DNA from: Qipengyuania algicida
GTDB taxonomy: Bacteria; Pseudomonadota; Alphaproteobacteria; Sphingomonadales; Sphingomonadaceae
Reading direction: 5' to 3'
Assembly: GCF_009828025.1 (NCBI RefSeq)
Contig: NZ_WTYA01000002.1
Span: forward strand, 186,001-250,000
DNA length: 64,000 bases
Shown here in pieces: positions 8,610-17,441 of this stretch. The first letter of the stretch is position 1, and the number at the start of each line of letters is the position of its first letter. The translations under genes and the position numbers were made by a program. Under the pieces are notes generated by a model. That model was not told the DNA's origin, ran no database searches, and was given only the letters and a program-made list of their open reading frames with translations.

Positions 8610-10118
8610 CTATTGGGTGGCGCGCCTCTCCGTAAAATCGAGCCGCGCGATCAGCGGATCGGTCTCGTGCCGCGCGCCGTTGGCATCGATCATCTGCACG
8701 CTTGTGTCGGTCGCCGTCGCTTTGGGCCATGCCGGCACCTCACCGCCGCAATCGGGCGATCCGCATTTGGCGAAATTGACCCAATAGCGATGGGTGAGCG
8801 TCGCCACCGGCGCTTCCGCCGGGATCATCGGTACAGCCCGTGCCGCTACCGTATCGAATACATAGGGGATCTCGCTGGCATGGGGCGCGCCGCCCACGCG
8901 CTCAGCCCAGTCCCCCGGCATCTGGTAAGCAAAGCGGTAAAGATAGACCGGCTGGTGCGGTGCCAGCGCGCGGGCAATGGCGCGCGCGGGTTCGATCATC
9001 GCCGCATCGGCACTGGCATCGGTCGCCACCTGGAAGCCGGGCTTGTCGCCATTCGGATCATAGAGCTTCATCGCTTCGGCCTTGTCCTGTCCGAAGCCGT
9101 CGAACACCTTCGTCTTGTCGTCGGTGCCCGGAAAGCCGTCGGCCGAATTGGTCCCGATCATCACCGGCACACGGGCGTAAAGCCCTGCCTCGGCACTGTC
9201 GACCGATTGGCCCAGCACCGTCTTCCCGTCCACCATCGGACCCGAATAATCAGGCTGGTTCATTTTCGAGAGCGACAGGTCGCCGGTGATCCGCTTGGCC
9301 GGGATCGCCCGCAGCTGCGCCGCATTGTCGCCGGGGGCAAAACGATCGGCTGCCTTGGCTCCCTCGGCCATGGTCGGGATCGGCACAACCCGGTCCCGCC
9401 CGCCGCCCGATTCGATGATCGCCTTGCCGAACAACCCACGCGCGAGCGGGCTTTGCAGCAATGTATTCACCGACATTCCACCAGCGCTCTCTCCAAACAC
9501 GGTCACATTGCTAGCGTCGCCCCCGAAAGCCGCGATGTTCTTTTGCACCCATTTCAGCGCGGAGATCTGGTCCATGAAGCCGAAATTGCCACCGAACCCC
9601 TCCTTCTCCAGACCCGGATGCGCGAAGAAGCCGAACCGCCCGAGGCGATAGTTGAAGCTGACGAAAACGATGCCGTCGCGGGCGAAATTCTTGCCCGAAT
9701 AGACCGCTGGCGAGGTGCCGCCGTTGACAAAGCCGCCGCCGTAGATCCACACCATCACCGGCAGTTTGGCGCTCGGCTGTGTCCCCTTGGGTTGCCAGAC
9801 ATTGAGGTACAGACAATCTTCCTGCGGCGTCGTGCGGATCGGCGCAGCGTCGGGCGGGAACGGTGCCTGCGAGCAATCAGGTCCATATCGCGTAGCCGCT
9901 TTTACGCCGGTCCAGTGCGGAGCCGGTTGTGGTGCGCGCCAACGGTTGGGACCGATCGGCTTGGCGGCATAGGGAATGCCCCTGAAGGCCGTGCTGGGAC
10001 CGTCGGATGCCCCTTGCAGCGCACCCTGGTCGATAGTTACCCGCTGCGCGATGGCAGGCGCCGCGAGCACCATCGTCGCGCTCATTGCCAGTGCCGGTTT
10101 CCACATTCCTTTCGACAT
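8610..10118 (-). CDS. Secreted carboxylesterase type B (COesterase)
   Basis: This serine hydrolase of the type B carboxylesterase family cleaves ester bonds of unknown substrates. The 502-residue protein starts with a signal peptide (hydrophobic residues 9-22, cleavage near AIA-QR), so it is exported. The family signature EDCLYLNVW is at 100-108. The nucleophile Ser211 is in GESAGG, the acid is probably Asp327 in GTNSADG, and His413 is in GAPHASEIPYVF. The oxyanion-hole GGGF is at 127-130. The triad is therefore complete. The ATG at 10118 is nine bases after AAGGG; a GTG six bases earlier is also possible. It stands alone, divergent from a membrane-protein gene. Confidence 0.9.
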   Translation of the reverse strand: MSKGMWKPALAMSATMVLAAPAIAQRVTIDQGALQGASDGPSTAFRGIPYAAKPIGPNRWRAPQPAPHWTGVKAATRYGPDCSQAPFPPDAAPIRTTPQEDCLYLNVWQPKGTQPSAKLPVMVWIYGGGFVNGGTSPAVYSGKNFARDGIVFVSFNYRLGRFGFFAHPGLEKEGFGGNFGFMDQISALKWVQKNIAAFGGDASNVTVFGESAGGMSVNTLLQSPLARGLFGKAIIESGGGRDRVVPIPTMAEGAKAADRFAPGDNAAQLRAIPAKRITGDLSLSKMNQPDYSGPMVDGKTVLGQSVDSAEAGLYARVPVMIGTNSADGFPGTDDKTKVFDGFGQDKAEAMKLYDPNGDKPGFQVATDASADAAMIEPARAIARALAPHQPVYLYRFAYQMPGDWAERVGGAPHASEIPYVFDTVAARAVPMIPAEAPVATLTHRYWVNFAKCGSPDCGGEVPAWPKATATDTSVQMIDANGARHETDPLIARLDFTERRATQ

Positions 10119-10230
10119 TGTCACGGACCCTTCATTTTCATTTTGACCACAGACGCCTAGAACGCCGTTTGCACATCGTCGATATACGATCGGTCAAAGC
10201 AGAGACAGAAAAAGGAACCCAAGACGCGCT

Positions 10231-11013
10231 ATGGACACCTCAGCCAGAGGCTCTGCCAGCACCGCAGAAGCGGTGTTCTCCAAGGTTCCTGCGGTCACGC
10301 TGGGGTTCTGGATCATCAAGATTCTTGCCACAACTCTGGGCGAGACCGGCGGCGACACGCTCAGCATGACGTTGGGTTGGGGCTATTTGCTGGCGACCTT
10401 CCTGTTCGCTGCAATCCTCGTGGCGATGGTGTGGTGGCAGATTGCCGCCCAGCGCTTCCATCCGTTTCTCTATTGGGCGACGATCGTGGCCTCGACCACG
10501 GCGGGGACGACAATGGCCGATTTCGCCGACCGCTCGCTCGGCATCGGCTATACTGGCGGGTCGAGCCTCCTTCTGGCGCTGGTGCTGTTGTCGCTATGGG
10601 CGTGGCATCGCACGCTCGGCTACGTCGACGTCAACCGCGTGACGACGCCGAGGGCGGAGATGTTCTACTGGATCACCATCACTTTCTCGCAAACGCTGGG
10701 CACTGCACTGGGAGACTGGCTCGCCGATAGCGGCGGGCTCGGCTATATCGGCGCAGCAGCGGTATTCGGCGGCGCGCTGGTGGTTTGTGCCGGGCTATAC
10801 CTGTTCACGCGATGCAGCCGGGTCGGCTTGTTCTGGGCAGCTTTCATCCTGACACGGCCATTGGGCGCGGCCGTCGGCGATTTCCTCGACAAACCGGTCG
10901 CGCAAGGCGGACTCGATTTCAGCCGTCCACTGGCAAGCGCGGTACTTGCCGCCGCAATCGTTGCGCTGGTGCTGATCCTGCCGCAGCGTGCCGGGCAGCA
11001 TCCGGGAAGCTGA
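10231..11013 (+). CDS. Four-repeat membrane protein of COG4705 type
   Basis: The 260-residue protein is almost entirely hydrophobic helices and belongs to a widespread uncharacterised membrane-protein group (COG4705). It consists of four diverged copies of one unit, beginning near residues 19, 80, 142 and 203. Each copy has an aromatic FW or YW, a T/S-rich turn with GT or GE, and an acidic GD or AD followed by L (for example TLGETGGD, TTAGTTMAD, TLGTALGD and PLGAAVGD). No enzymatic or transport motif is evident. The conserved acidic residues inside membrane segments could bind ions, but that is a guess. The stop is two bases from the cyoD stop of the convergent operon. Confidence 0.75.
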   Translation: MDTSARGSASTAEAVFSKVPAVTLGFWIIKILATTLGETGGDTLSMTLGWGYLLATFLFAAILVAMVWWQIAAQRFHPFLYWATIVASTTAGTTMADFADRSLGIGYTGGSSLLLALVLLSLWAWHRTLGYVDVNRVTTPRAEMFYWITITFSQTLGTALGDWLADSGGLGYIGAAAVFGGALVVCAGLYLFTRCSRVGLFWAAFILTRPLGAAVGDFLDKPVAQGGLDFSRPLASAVLAAAIVALVLILPQRAGQHPGS

Positions 11014-11015
11014 GC

Positions 11016-11351
11016 TCAGCCCATTCGCATATACTGGTTAAACAGTATCCAGATGGTGCCTGCCACCATCAGCAATACGATCAACCCGGTGAACAGCACC
11101 AGTTGCAAATCGTCGCGATGCGATCGGTCGAGATCGATATGCAGGAAATAGCGGAAGTGCCAGCCGACCTGAAGCAGAGCCAGCCCGCCTAGTCCGAACA
11201 AGAGCACGCTGCGTCCCCAAGGCTGAAATATAGCGAGCGCGAAGGCGATTAATGTCAGCACCACCGCGCCGCCCAGCCCGATCACGGAATCGCGCAATTC
11301 CCGAGTGCGGCTTTCGTCTTCGCTCTGGGGAAGATCGCGATCGTTGCTCAT
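11016..11351 (-). CDS. cyoD: Cytochrome bo3 ubiquinol oxidase subunit IV
   Basis: CyoD is the small accessory subunit of the cytochrome bo3 quinol oxidase and is thought to help assembly of the metal centre in subunit I. The 111-residue protein has three transmembrane helices (about 27-47, 51-70 and 85-105) joined by HFRYFLHID, a family hallmark. The ATG at 11351 overlaps the stop of cyoC by four bases. It is the last gene of the moaA-cyoABCD run. Confidence 0.92.
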   Translation of the reverse strand: MSNDRDLPQSEDESRTRELRDSVIGLGGAVVLTLIAFALAIFQPWGRSVLLFGLGGLALLQVGWHFRYFLHIDLDRSHRDDLQLVLFTGLIVLLMVAGTIWILFNQYMRMG

Positions 11352-11977
11352 GTGCTTGCTCCGAACAGGAAGACGAAGGTGACGATGGCGACCCAGACCA
11401 CGTCGAGCATATGCCAGAACAGCGCGAGCCGCATAATCCGCAGCCGCACCAGATCCTTGAGCCTTGGCACTTTCATCTGCGGCCAGATCATCGCCATCCA
11501 CACGATCGCCGAGGCGACGTGGAGCATATGCGTACCCAGCAGCGCGTAATGCGCCGACAGGAAGCCGCTGACCTGCGGGATCTGCCCCTTGCCCGCCAGC
11601 GTGATGAAATCCTTGATCTCCATACCGATGAAGGCAGCGCCGAGCAGCGCGGTGACGATCAGCCAACGTTTCAGCGCGCGCTGGTTATCATCGTATTTGA
11701 GCGCGATCGAGGCTAGCGCAAAAGTGAAGCTGGAGGCGAGCAAAAGCGCGGTCTCGATCCCGGCGCTGGTGAGATCGGTGATCTGTTTGGGCGTCGGGCC
11801 ACCGGCCATACCGTGGACGCTCATCGCGCCATAGGTCGCAAGCAGGAGCGTGAAGAGCACCAGATCGCTCATCAGGAAGACCCAGAAGCCGAACATCACC
11901 GGTTCTGCCTCGAGATGCGCCTTGGGATCGGTCTGTGCGATATTAATCCCGGGGTGGAGCTTTTTCTCGGTGCTCAT
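11348..11977 (-). CDS. cyoC: Cytochrome bo3 ubiquinol oxidase subunit III
   Basis: This is subunit III of the haem-copper quinol oxidase, with five membrane helices. The 209-residue protein has EAEPVMFGFWVFLMSD near the start, the family's N-terminal helix, and GTHMLHVASAIVWM in helix III/IV. The ATG at 11977 overlaps the cyoB stop by four bases, and the stop overlaps cyoD. Upstream in-frame ATGs would run into cyoB and were not used. Confidence 0.93.
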   Translation of the reverse strand: MSTEKKLHPGINIAQTDPKAHLEAEPVMFGFWVFLMSDLVLFTLLLATYGAMSVHGMAGGPTPKQITDLTSAGIETALLLASSFTFALASIALKYDDNQRALKRWLIVTALLGAAFIGMEIKDFITLAGKGQIPQVSGFLSAHYALLGTHMLHVASAIVWMAMIWPQMKVPRLKDLVRLRIMRLALFWHMLDVVWVAIVTFVFLFGAST

Positions 11978-14031
11978 CGGATGGGATCCGCCAGCCCGAG
12001 GTTGACAGGTTCGCTTTCGGCAAAGCGATCTACGGGCTTGGCAGCGCGCGCCTTCTCCAGCCACTCCTCGGTATGTTTGCGCACCAGTTCGGCAGGAAAT
12101 TCCTTCATCGGTTCTCCCTGCCAGCTACGCCAGACGACCAGCGCCCACATAGCCACCAGCATCACCACCGCCAGCCACCAAATGTACCAGGTCAGCGCGA
12201 AGGCGCACAGGCCCCCCGCCACCCCGATCATCACCGGAATGCCGGTGTTGGCGGGCAGGCAGATATCCTCGTAATTCTCCGGTTGGGCGACATAAGGCTG
12301 GCCGTTGCGCTTCATCGCGGTGAACGCCTCGGTCCCGTCCACCTGCGGGATACGGGCGAAATTCCATTCGGGTGGCGGTGCGGAGGACCACCATTCGAGG
12401 CTGTGACCATCCCACGGATCGCCGACCGGCACCCTCATCTGCTCACGGCGGCGGATCGAGACGAACAACTGCACACCCAGCGCAGCAAGTCCGCACAGGA
12501 TCATCCCAGCTCCGCCCAGGGCAATCATGAGGTAAGGTGTATAATGCGGATCGGTGAACATCGAGGTTCGCCGCATCGCCCCCATCAGGCCCAGCGCATA
12601 AAGCGGCATGAAGGCCAGCAGGAACCCAGCCGACCACAGGAACCATGAAATCGTCCCCCATCGCTCGTCGAGCCGGAAGCCGAACACCTTGGGAAACCAG
12701 TACATATAACCTGCAATCATTGCGAACAGCGTGCCCGGAATCAGCATGTTATGGAAATGGGCGACGAGAAACAGTGAGTTGTGCACCGCGAAATCGACGG
12801 GCGCATTGGCCAGCAGAACGCCGGTCAGCCCGCCGACCACGAAGCAGAACAGGAAGGTGATCGAAAACAGTAGTGGCGGCGTGAACCGGATACGCCCGCG
12901 ATACATCGTCAACAGCCAGTCATAGACCTTCACGCCGGTCGGAATGCCGATCAGCATGGTGGCGATGCCGAAAACCGCGTTGACGTTGGCCGATTGCCCC
13001 ATGGTGAAGAAGTGGTGCAACCAGACCGTAAAACTCAGCACCGCGATCGAGATCGTCGCCACTACCAGCGAGGTGTAGCCATAGAGCTTCTTGCCCGAGA
13101 ACGTGCTGATCACTTCAGACCATACGCCGAACGCGGGCAGGATCAGGATGTAGACCTCGGGGTGCCCGAACAGCCAGAACAGATTGGCGTAGAGCATCAT
13201 GTTGCCGCCCGCGCCATTGGTGAAGAAATGAAAGCCGGCATAGCGGTCCAGCGCCAGCATTGCAGTCGCCACGGTCAGCGGCGGGAGCGCGAAGATCATC
13301 AGGATACTGGTCGATAACGCGGTCCAGCAGAACAGCGGCATCCGCATCAGATGCATCCCTGGCGCGCGTTCCTTGTAGAGCGTAACGGCGAAATTGATGC
13401 CCGTCAGCGTGGTCCCGATGCCGGTCAGCGTCAGCGCCCAGATCCAGTAATTGACCCCCTCCCCCGGCGAGAAAGCCAGCTCGGTAAACGGAGGATAGCC
13501 GCTCCACCCGCCGGTCGAGAACTTGCCTACCACCAGGCTGGCGTTGACCAGCATCGCACCGGCCGCCGTCAACCACAGCGAGGCGGCGTTGAGGAAGGGA
13601 AAGGTGAGGTCGCGCGCGCCGATCTGGAGCGGCATCACGAAATTGATGAGGCCCGAAATGAACGGCATGACGACGAAGAAGATCATGATCGTGCCATGGG
13701 TCGAAAACAGCTCGCCGAAATGGTCCGCCCCGATCACCGGCGATCCGACATTGGCCATCGCCTGCTGGGTGCGCATCAGTCCCGCCTCGATCAGCGCGCG
13801 CACCAGCATCGCGGCGGCGAGCACGCAATACATCACCCCGATCTTCTTGTGATCGAGCGAGGTCAGCCACTCCTTCCAGATCCATGTCCAGCGCTTCGTC
13901 ACTGTCAGGATCACCGCCACTGCAATCGGCGCAAGGATTACGAGCGATGCCGCAAACGTCGCGATCAAATCCTTCTTCGGCGGAAAATCGCTCCACTGCA
14001 GCGTACCGAACAACCAATAGGTCCAGTCCAT
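11974..14031 (-). CDS. cyoB: Cytochrome bo3 ubiquinol oxidase subunit I
   Basis: CyoB is the catalytic subunit of the inner-membrane oxidase that reduces oxygen to water with ubiquinol and pumps protons. It binds haem b, haem o3 and CuB. At 685 residues it has the normal length. Recognisable haem-copper motifs are FFVVMPFISGLINFVMP, WLFGHPEVYILILPAFG (CuB histidine and cross-linked tyrosine region), WLHHFFTMGQ (CuB His-His pair) and VAHFHNMLIPG (haem ligands). The N-terminal extra helix with DWTYWLFG and the long C-terminal part are as in quinol oxidases. Its ATG shares one base with the cyoA stop. Confidence 0.96.
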   Translation of the reverse strand: MDWTYWLFGTLQWSDFPPKKDLIATFAASLVILAPIAVAVILTVTKRWTWIWKEWLTSLDHKKIGVMYCVLAAAMLVRALIEAGLMRTQQAMANVGSPVIGADHFGELFSTHGTIMIFFVVMPFISGLINFVMPLQIGARDLTFPFLNAASLWLTAAGAMLVNASLVVGKFSTGGWSGYPPFTELAFSPGEGVNYWIWALTLTGIGTTLTGINFAVTLYKERAPGMHLMRMPLFCWTALSTSILMIFALPPLTVATAMLALDRYAGFHFFTNGAGGNMMLYANLFWLFGHPEVYILILPAFGVWSEVISTFSGKKLYGYTSLVVATISIAVLSFTVWLHHFFTMGQSANVNAVFGIATMLIGIPTGVKVYDWLLTMYRGRIRFTPPLLFSITFLFCFVVGGLTGVLLANAPVDFAVHNSLFLVAHFHNMLIPGTLFAMIAGYMYWFPKVFGFRLDERWGTISWFLWSAGFLLAFMPLYALGLMGAMRRTSMFTDPHYTPYLMIALGGAGMILCGLAALGVQLFVSIRRREQMRVPVGDPWDGHSLEWWSSAPPPEWNFARIPQVDGTEAFTAMKRNGQPYVAQPENYEDICLPANTGIPVMIGVAGGLCAFALTWYIWWLAVVMLVAMWALVVWRSWQGEPMKEFPAELVRKHTEEWLEKARAAKPVDRFAESEPVNLGLADPIR

Positions 14032-14948
14032 CAGTGCGCCTCTGTCGCTTTGTTGGCGGAAACCGCAGATGGTGGCGGGAGCGCGCCGAGAGTATCGCCC
14101 GGCACATGATATTTGGCGATGATCCGCTGGAATAGCTGCGATGCGGGGGAACTAAACTGCATCGGCTGGTCCGGCTTGGACGGTTTCACGAGCGCATCGT
14201 ATCGCGCCGCATCAAGCGCGGGCGCACCGCGCGCATGGGCAAGCCAAGTGGAAAACTGCACAGGGCTGACCGCGCTGTAAGTAAAGTGCTGCTGGTCGAA
14301 TCCGGTGCCGGTATATTGCGTGTTCATGCCGCGATAATCGCCCTCATGATCGGTGAGGAGGTGGAGCTGCGTAGTCATCCCGGCCATAGCGTAGATCTGC
14401 CCTCCCAGCCGCGGCACTATAATACTGGCCATTGGACCATCGGCTGTGATGGACAAGGCAACCTCGCGCCCGGCAGGCACAACCAGTTGTCCGACACTGG
14501 CAACGCCTTGCTTGGGATAGATAAACAGCCATTTCCAGTCGAGCGCGACCGCCTGCACCTCAATCGGCGGAGGGCCAGCGGTTGCGATGGGCCGATAAGG
14601 ATCAGCCTTGTTGGCGGAATGCCACAGCGTTACGCCCAGCACCGCGACGATGATCACCGGTATACCCCAGATCAGAATCTCCATGATCCAGCTGAAATCC
14701 CAGTCCGGCCGAAACGGCCCCCTGCCGCCGCGCAGGCGATAGCGCCACAGCACCCAGGGCAGCCCGATAAACAGAGGCAGGATCACCAGCGCGACCAGCA
14801 CAGTAACGATCAGGAATTGTTCGCGTTGCAGTTCAGCAGCAGGCCCTGCCGCTGCAAACAGTCCTTGCGCAGGCCATTGCGCGCACCCTGAAAGCAGGAA
14901 CACACTTGCCGCGCCCAGCACTCGTTTTGCCCCCGCTGCGCAACTCAT
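14031..14948 (-). CDS. cyoA: Cytochrome bo3 ubiquinol oxidase subunit II, lipoprotein
   Basis: CyoA is the periplasm-facing subunit II. The 305-residue protein starts with a lipoprotein signal (FLLSGC, lipidated Cys22), followed by two transmembrane helices (about 45-68 and 88-110) and a cupredoxin domain. The copper-A cysteine motif of cytochrome c oxidases is absent, which marks it as a quinol oxidase. WKWLFIYPKQGVASVGQLVVP is the expected domain start. The ATG overlaps the moaA stop by four bases (ATGA), so the oxidase operon appears translationally linked to moaA, an unusual neighbour. Confidence 0.94.
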   Translation of the reverse strand: MSCAAGAKRVLGAASVFLLSGCAQWPAQGLFAAAGPAAELQREQFLIVTVLVALVILPLFIGLPWVLWRYRLRGGRGPFRPDWDFSWIMEILIWGIPVIIVAVLGVTLWHSANKADPYRPIATAGPPPIEVQAVALDWKWLFIYPKQGVASVGQLVVPAGREVALSITADGPMASIIVPRLGGQIYAMAGMTTQLHLLTDHEGDYRGMNTQYTGTGFDQQHFTYSAVSPVQFSTWLAHARGAPALDAARYDALVKPSKPDQPMQFSSPASQLFQRIIAKYHVPGDTLGALPPPSAVSANKATEAH

Positions 14949-15922
14949 CCGCCAGTCACGCTCATGTGCCTGACAACCGCAGGCTCTGCCTTGTCGATAT
15001 CGAATTCGTGCCGCTCGGGCTTGCTCGCGATCAGCCGATCGAGCGCATTGTTGAGAGCATCGCCGTCACCGGCGCGCAGCAGGTCACGCAGCTCGATCTT
15101 CTGGTCGTGACCGAGGCACCCGTAGATCGTCCCAGTCGCGGTGATCCGCACGCGATTGCAACTGCTGCAGAAATTGGCGCTGAGCGGGGTGATGAAACCC
15201 ACCCTCGTGTCAGTCTCCGAAACCTCGCAATAACGCGCCGGGCCGCCGGTGCGGTGGAGCGAGGGCGTCAGCGTGAACTCGCGCTCCAGCACATCGCGCG
15301 CCGCGGCGAGCGGGAGATAGGTCTCGGAGCGCTCGCCCTCGACCTCGCCCAGCGGCATGGTCTCGATCAGCGAGAGATCGCAGCCCCGCTCGCCCGCCCA
15401 AGCCAGCATGGAGGCAAATTCGTGGTCGTTGATGCCCTTCATCGCGACCATGTTGATCTTGACGTGCATCCCGGCGGCGCGCGCCGCATCGATGCCCGCG
15501 AAGACCTCCTCGATCTTGCCGCCGCGGGTTATCTGGGTAAACCGTTGCGCATCGAGCGTATCGAGGCTGACGTTGATCCGGCGCATTCCGGCAGCATGAA
15601 GCTCTGCCGCCATTCCCGGTAGGCGCGTTCCGTTGGTGGTGAGCGTCAGTTCTTTAAGCCCGGCCTCGCGCAGCGCCCCTAGTTGGTGCGCCAGTTCAAG
15701 CACCCCGCGCCGTACCAGCGGTTCGCCACCGGTCAGGCGAATGCGCCGCACCCCGCGCGCGATCAGCAGACCACCCAGCTCCGCCAGCTCCTCGATCGTG
15801 AGCAATTCGCGTTTGGGCAGAAACTCCATGTGTTCCGCCATGCAATAATGGCAGCGCAGATTGCAGCGGTCCGTGATCGACAGCCGGACATAGTCGATCC
15901 GACGACCGAAACTGTCAGTCAT
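14945..15922 (-). CDS. moaA: GTP 3',8-cyclase, molybdenum cofactor biosynthesis
   Basis: MoaA is a radical-SAM enzyme converting GTP to the 3',8-cyclic precursor in the first step of molybdopterin synthesis, with MoaC. In this 325-residue protein the N-terminal cluster cysteines are Cys20, Cys24 and Cys27 (CNLRCHYC) and the C-terminal cluster cysteines are Cys252, Cys255 and Cys269. The C-terminal Gly-Gly needed for activity is present (MSVTGG). I chose the ATG at 15922 (MTDSFGRRIDYVRLS), the family start; earlier starts overlap the fdhD promoter. It is divergent from fdhD-mobA and a molybdoenzyme gene, so cofactor synthesis and use are encoded together. Confidence 0.95.
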   Translation of the reverse strand: MTDSFGRRIDYVRLSITDRCNLRCHYCMAEHMEFLPKRELLTIEELAELGGLLIARGVRRIRLTGGEPLVRRGVLELAHQLGALREAGLKELTLTTNGTRLPGMAAELHAAGMRRINVSLDTLDAQRFTQITRGGKIEEVFAGIDAARAAGMHVKINMVAMKGINDHEFASMLAWAGERGCDLSLIETMPLGEVEGERSETYLPLAAARDVLEREFTLTPSLHRTGGPARYCEVSETDTRVGFITPLSANFCSSCNRVRITATGTIYGCLGHDQKIELRDLLRAGDGDALNNALDRLIASKPERHEFDIDKAEPAVVRHMSVTGG

Positions 15923-16061
15923 AGGTTTGTCGGAAGGGCGGATGGCGGCGTCCATTGCGTCAGGGGCTAAACCTGCGTCGGCTTCATCGCAAGCCAATCG
16001 GTTCGTTTGGCAGCTTGCACCATTTGCTCCGGAGCGCGTTACTGGCATGAAGGATGAAGTC

Positions 16062-16862
16062 ATGAATTTACCGTCTCGCAACGACCTTCCCGTTCTTTCG
16101 TTCCGCAATGCACGGACCGAGCGTACGGATCGGCGTTTTGCCGAGGAAATGCCAGTTGCGTTTGAATACAATGGTTTCGGTTATGCAGTAATGATGGCTA
16201 CGCCCCGAGCGCTGGCAGATTTCGCACTCGGCTTCTCGCTATCCGAAGGATTGATCGAGACTGCGGACGAGCTTCAGGCCTGCACCGAAGCGGAGGTCGA
16301 TGGCGGACGCATCTTGCGCCTTTCCATCCCCGAAGAGCGCATGGCCCCCTTGCGCGAGAGGGTCCGGCTTCGTCTCACCGAGGGAAGTTGTGGGCTCTGC
16401 GGCCTGCAATCGATCGAGAAAGTCTTGCGTCCGCTCCCTCGGCTGATTGCAAAGCCCCAGATCAACGCCGACGGGCTGGAAGCGGCGCTGGGCTCCTTAT
16501 CGGCGCACCAGCCGCTCGGGCGGGCAACCGGGGCAATGCACGCCGCCGCGTTCTGTGCCGCCGATGGCAGGATTGTCGCCGCACGCGAAGACGTCGGGCG
16601 GCACAATGCGCTCGACAAGCTGGTTGGCCATCTTGCGCACCAGAAAATCGATCCGGCGTCAGGCTTCATCCTGCTGAGCGCGCGCTGCAGCTACGAGCTG
16701 GTGGACAAGACAGTAAGGGCTGGCTGTCCGGCACTGGCGACGATCTCGGCGCCCAGCGATCTGGCGGTGACGCGTGCGCGCGAGGCTGGGCTGACCCTGC
16801 TGGCCCTGGCCCGTTCGGACAGCGCGCTGATCGCCAGCGATCCGCACGGGCTGTTCAGCTGA
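16062..16862 (+). CDS. fdhD: Formate dehydrogenase accessory sulfurtransferase FdhD
   Basis: FdhD passes sulfur from the cysteine desulfurase IscS to the molybdenum cofactor before its insertion into formate dehydrogenase-type enzymes. The 266-residue protein has the essential CxxC in SCGLCG (Cys110, Cys113) and downstream conserved EDVGRHNALDKL and SARCSYELVDK. I chose the ATG at 16062, seven bases after AAGGA; an ATG at 16047 has a more distant GGAG. Its stop shares one base with the mobA start. The genes that follow fit its role of maturing the oxidoreductase at 17442. Confidence 0.93.
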   Translation: MNLPSRNDLPVLSFRNARTERTDRRFAEEMPVAFEYNGFGYAVMMATPRALADFALGFSLSEGLIETADELQACTEAEVDGGRILRLSIPEERMAPLRERVRLRLTEGSCGLCGLQSIEKVLRPLPRLIAKPQINADGLEAALGSLSAHQPLGRATGAMHAAAFCAADGRIVAAREDVGRHNALDKLVGHLAHQKIDPASGFILLSARCSYELVDKTVRAGCPALATISAPSDLAVTRAREAGLTLLALARSDSALIASDPHGLFS

Positions 16863-17419
16863 TGCAAGTGCTTGGCGTGGTACTGGCAGGCGGAAAATCG
16901 CGCCGCTTCGGCAGCGACAAGGCGCTGGCCATGCTCGACGGACGCAGCCTGCTCGATCGCGCGCTCGAAAATCTCTCGCCGATGGTGGACGCGGTTGTTG
17001 TTGCCGGGCGAAAGGACGCAACGGCCACCACCGTTCCCGATCGCCCGCGTGCGGATATGGGGCCGCTCGGCGGGATTTGCGGGGCGATGGTCCATGCGCA
17101 AAGCGAAGGGTTCGACGCAATATTGACGGTACCGGTCGACGCGCTCCATCTGCCAAGCGATCTGCTGCAACGCCTCGCGCCCGGTCCAGCTTTTGCCGCC
17201 CAGCAGCCAGTGATCGCGCTGTGGCCGGTCACAACTTTGCCAGCGCTCGACGCTCTGCTTGCCAGCACTCGCAAACACTCGCTGCGCGCCTTTGCCGAGG
17301 CGGTCGCCGCCCGCGAAGTCGCGCTGCCGGGCGATCCTGCCAACATCAATACGCCCATGGACCTCGCAGAATTTCAATTGCGCGGAACGTCTGGCAATTC
17401 CAACGCATTACACGATTAG
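16862..17419 (+). CDS. mobA: Molybdenum cofactor guanylyltransferase
   Basis: MobA transfers GMP to molybdopterin, making the MGD cofactor used by DMSO-reductase-family enzymes. The 185-residue protein has the nucleotide-binding start LAGGKSRRFGSDKAL (8-22), then MGPLGGICGAM and PVDALHLP, and near the end DPANINTPMDL, all typical of the family. The start overlaps the fdhD stop by one base (TGATG), and the oxidoreductase gene follows after 22 bases. The fdhD-mobA-oxidoreductase unit is self-consistent. Confidence 0.92.
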   Translation: MQVLGVVLAGGKSRRFGSDKALAMLDGRSLLDRALENLSPMVDAVVVAGRKDATATTVPDRPRADMGPLGGICGAMVHAQSEGFDAILTVPVDALHLPSDLLQRLAPGPAFAAQQPVIALWPVTTLPALDALLASTRKHSLRAFAEAVAAREVALPGDPANINTPMDLAEFQLRGTSGNSNALHD

Positions 17420-17441
17420 CATTTCTTCACGGAGAACACTC

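Noticed and set aside
8607-10160. Long open frame on the + strand (517 codons)
   Set aside because: It is the mirror of the type B carboxylesterase gene on the other strand; the esterase has clear catalytic motifs and a ribosome site. High GC causes such antisense frames.
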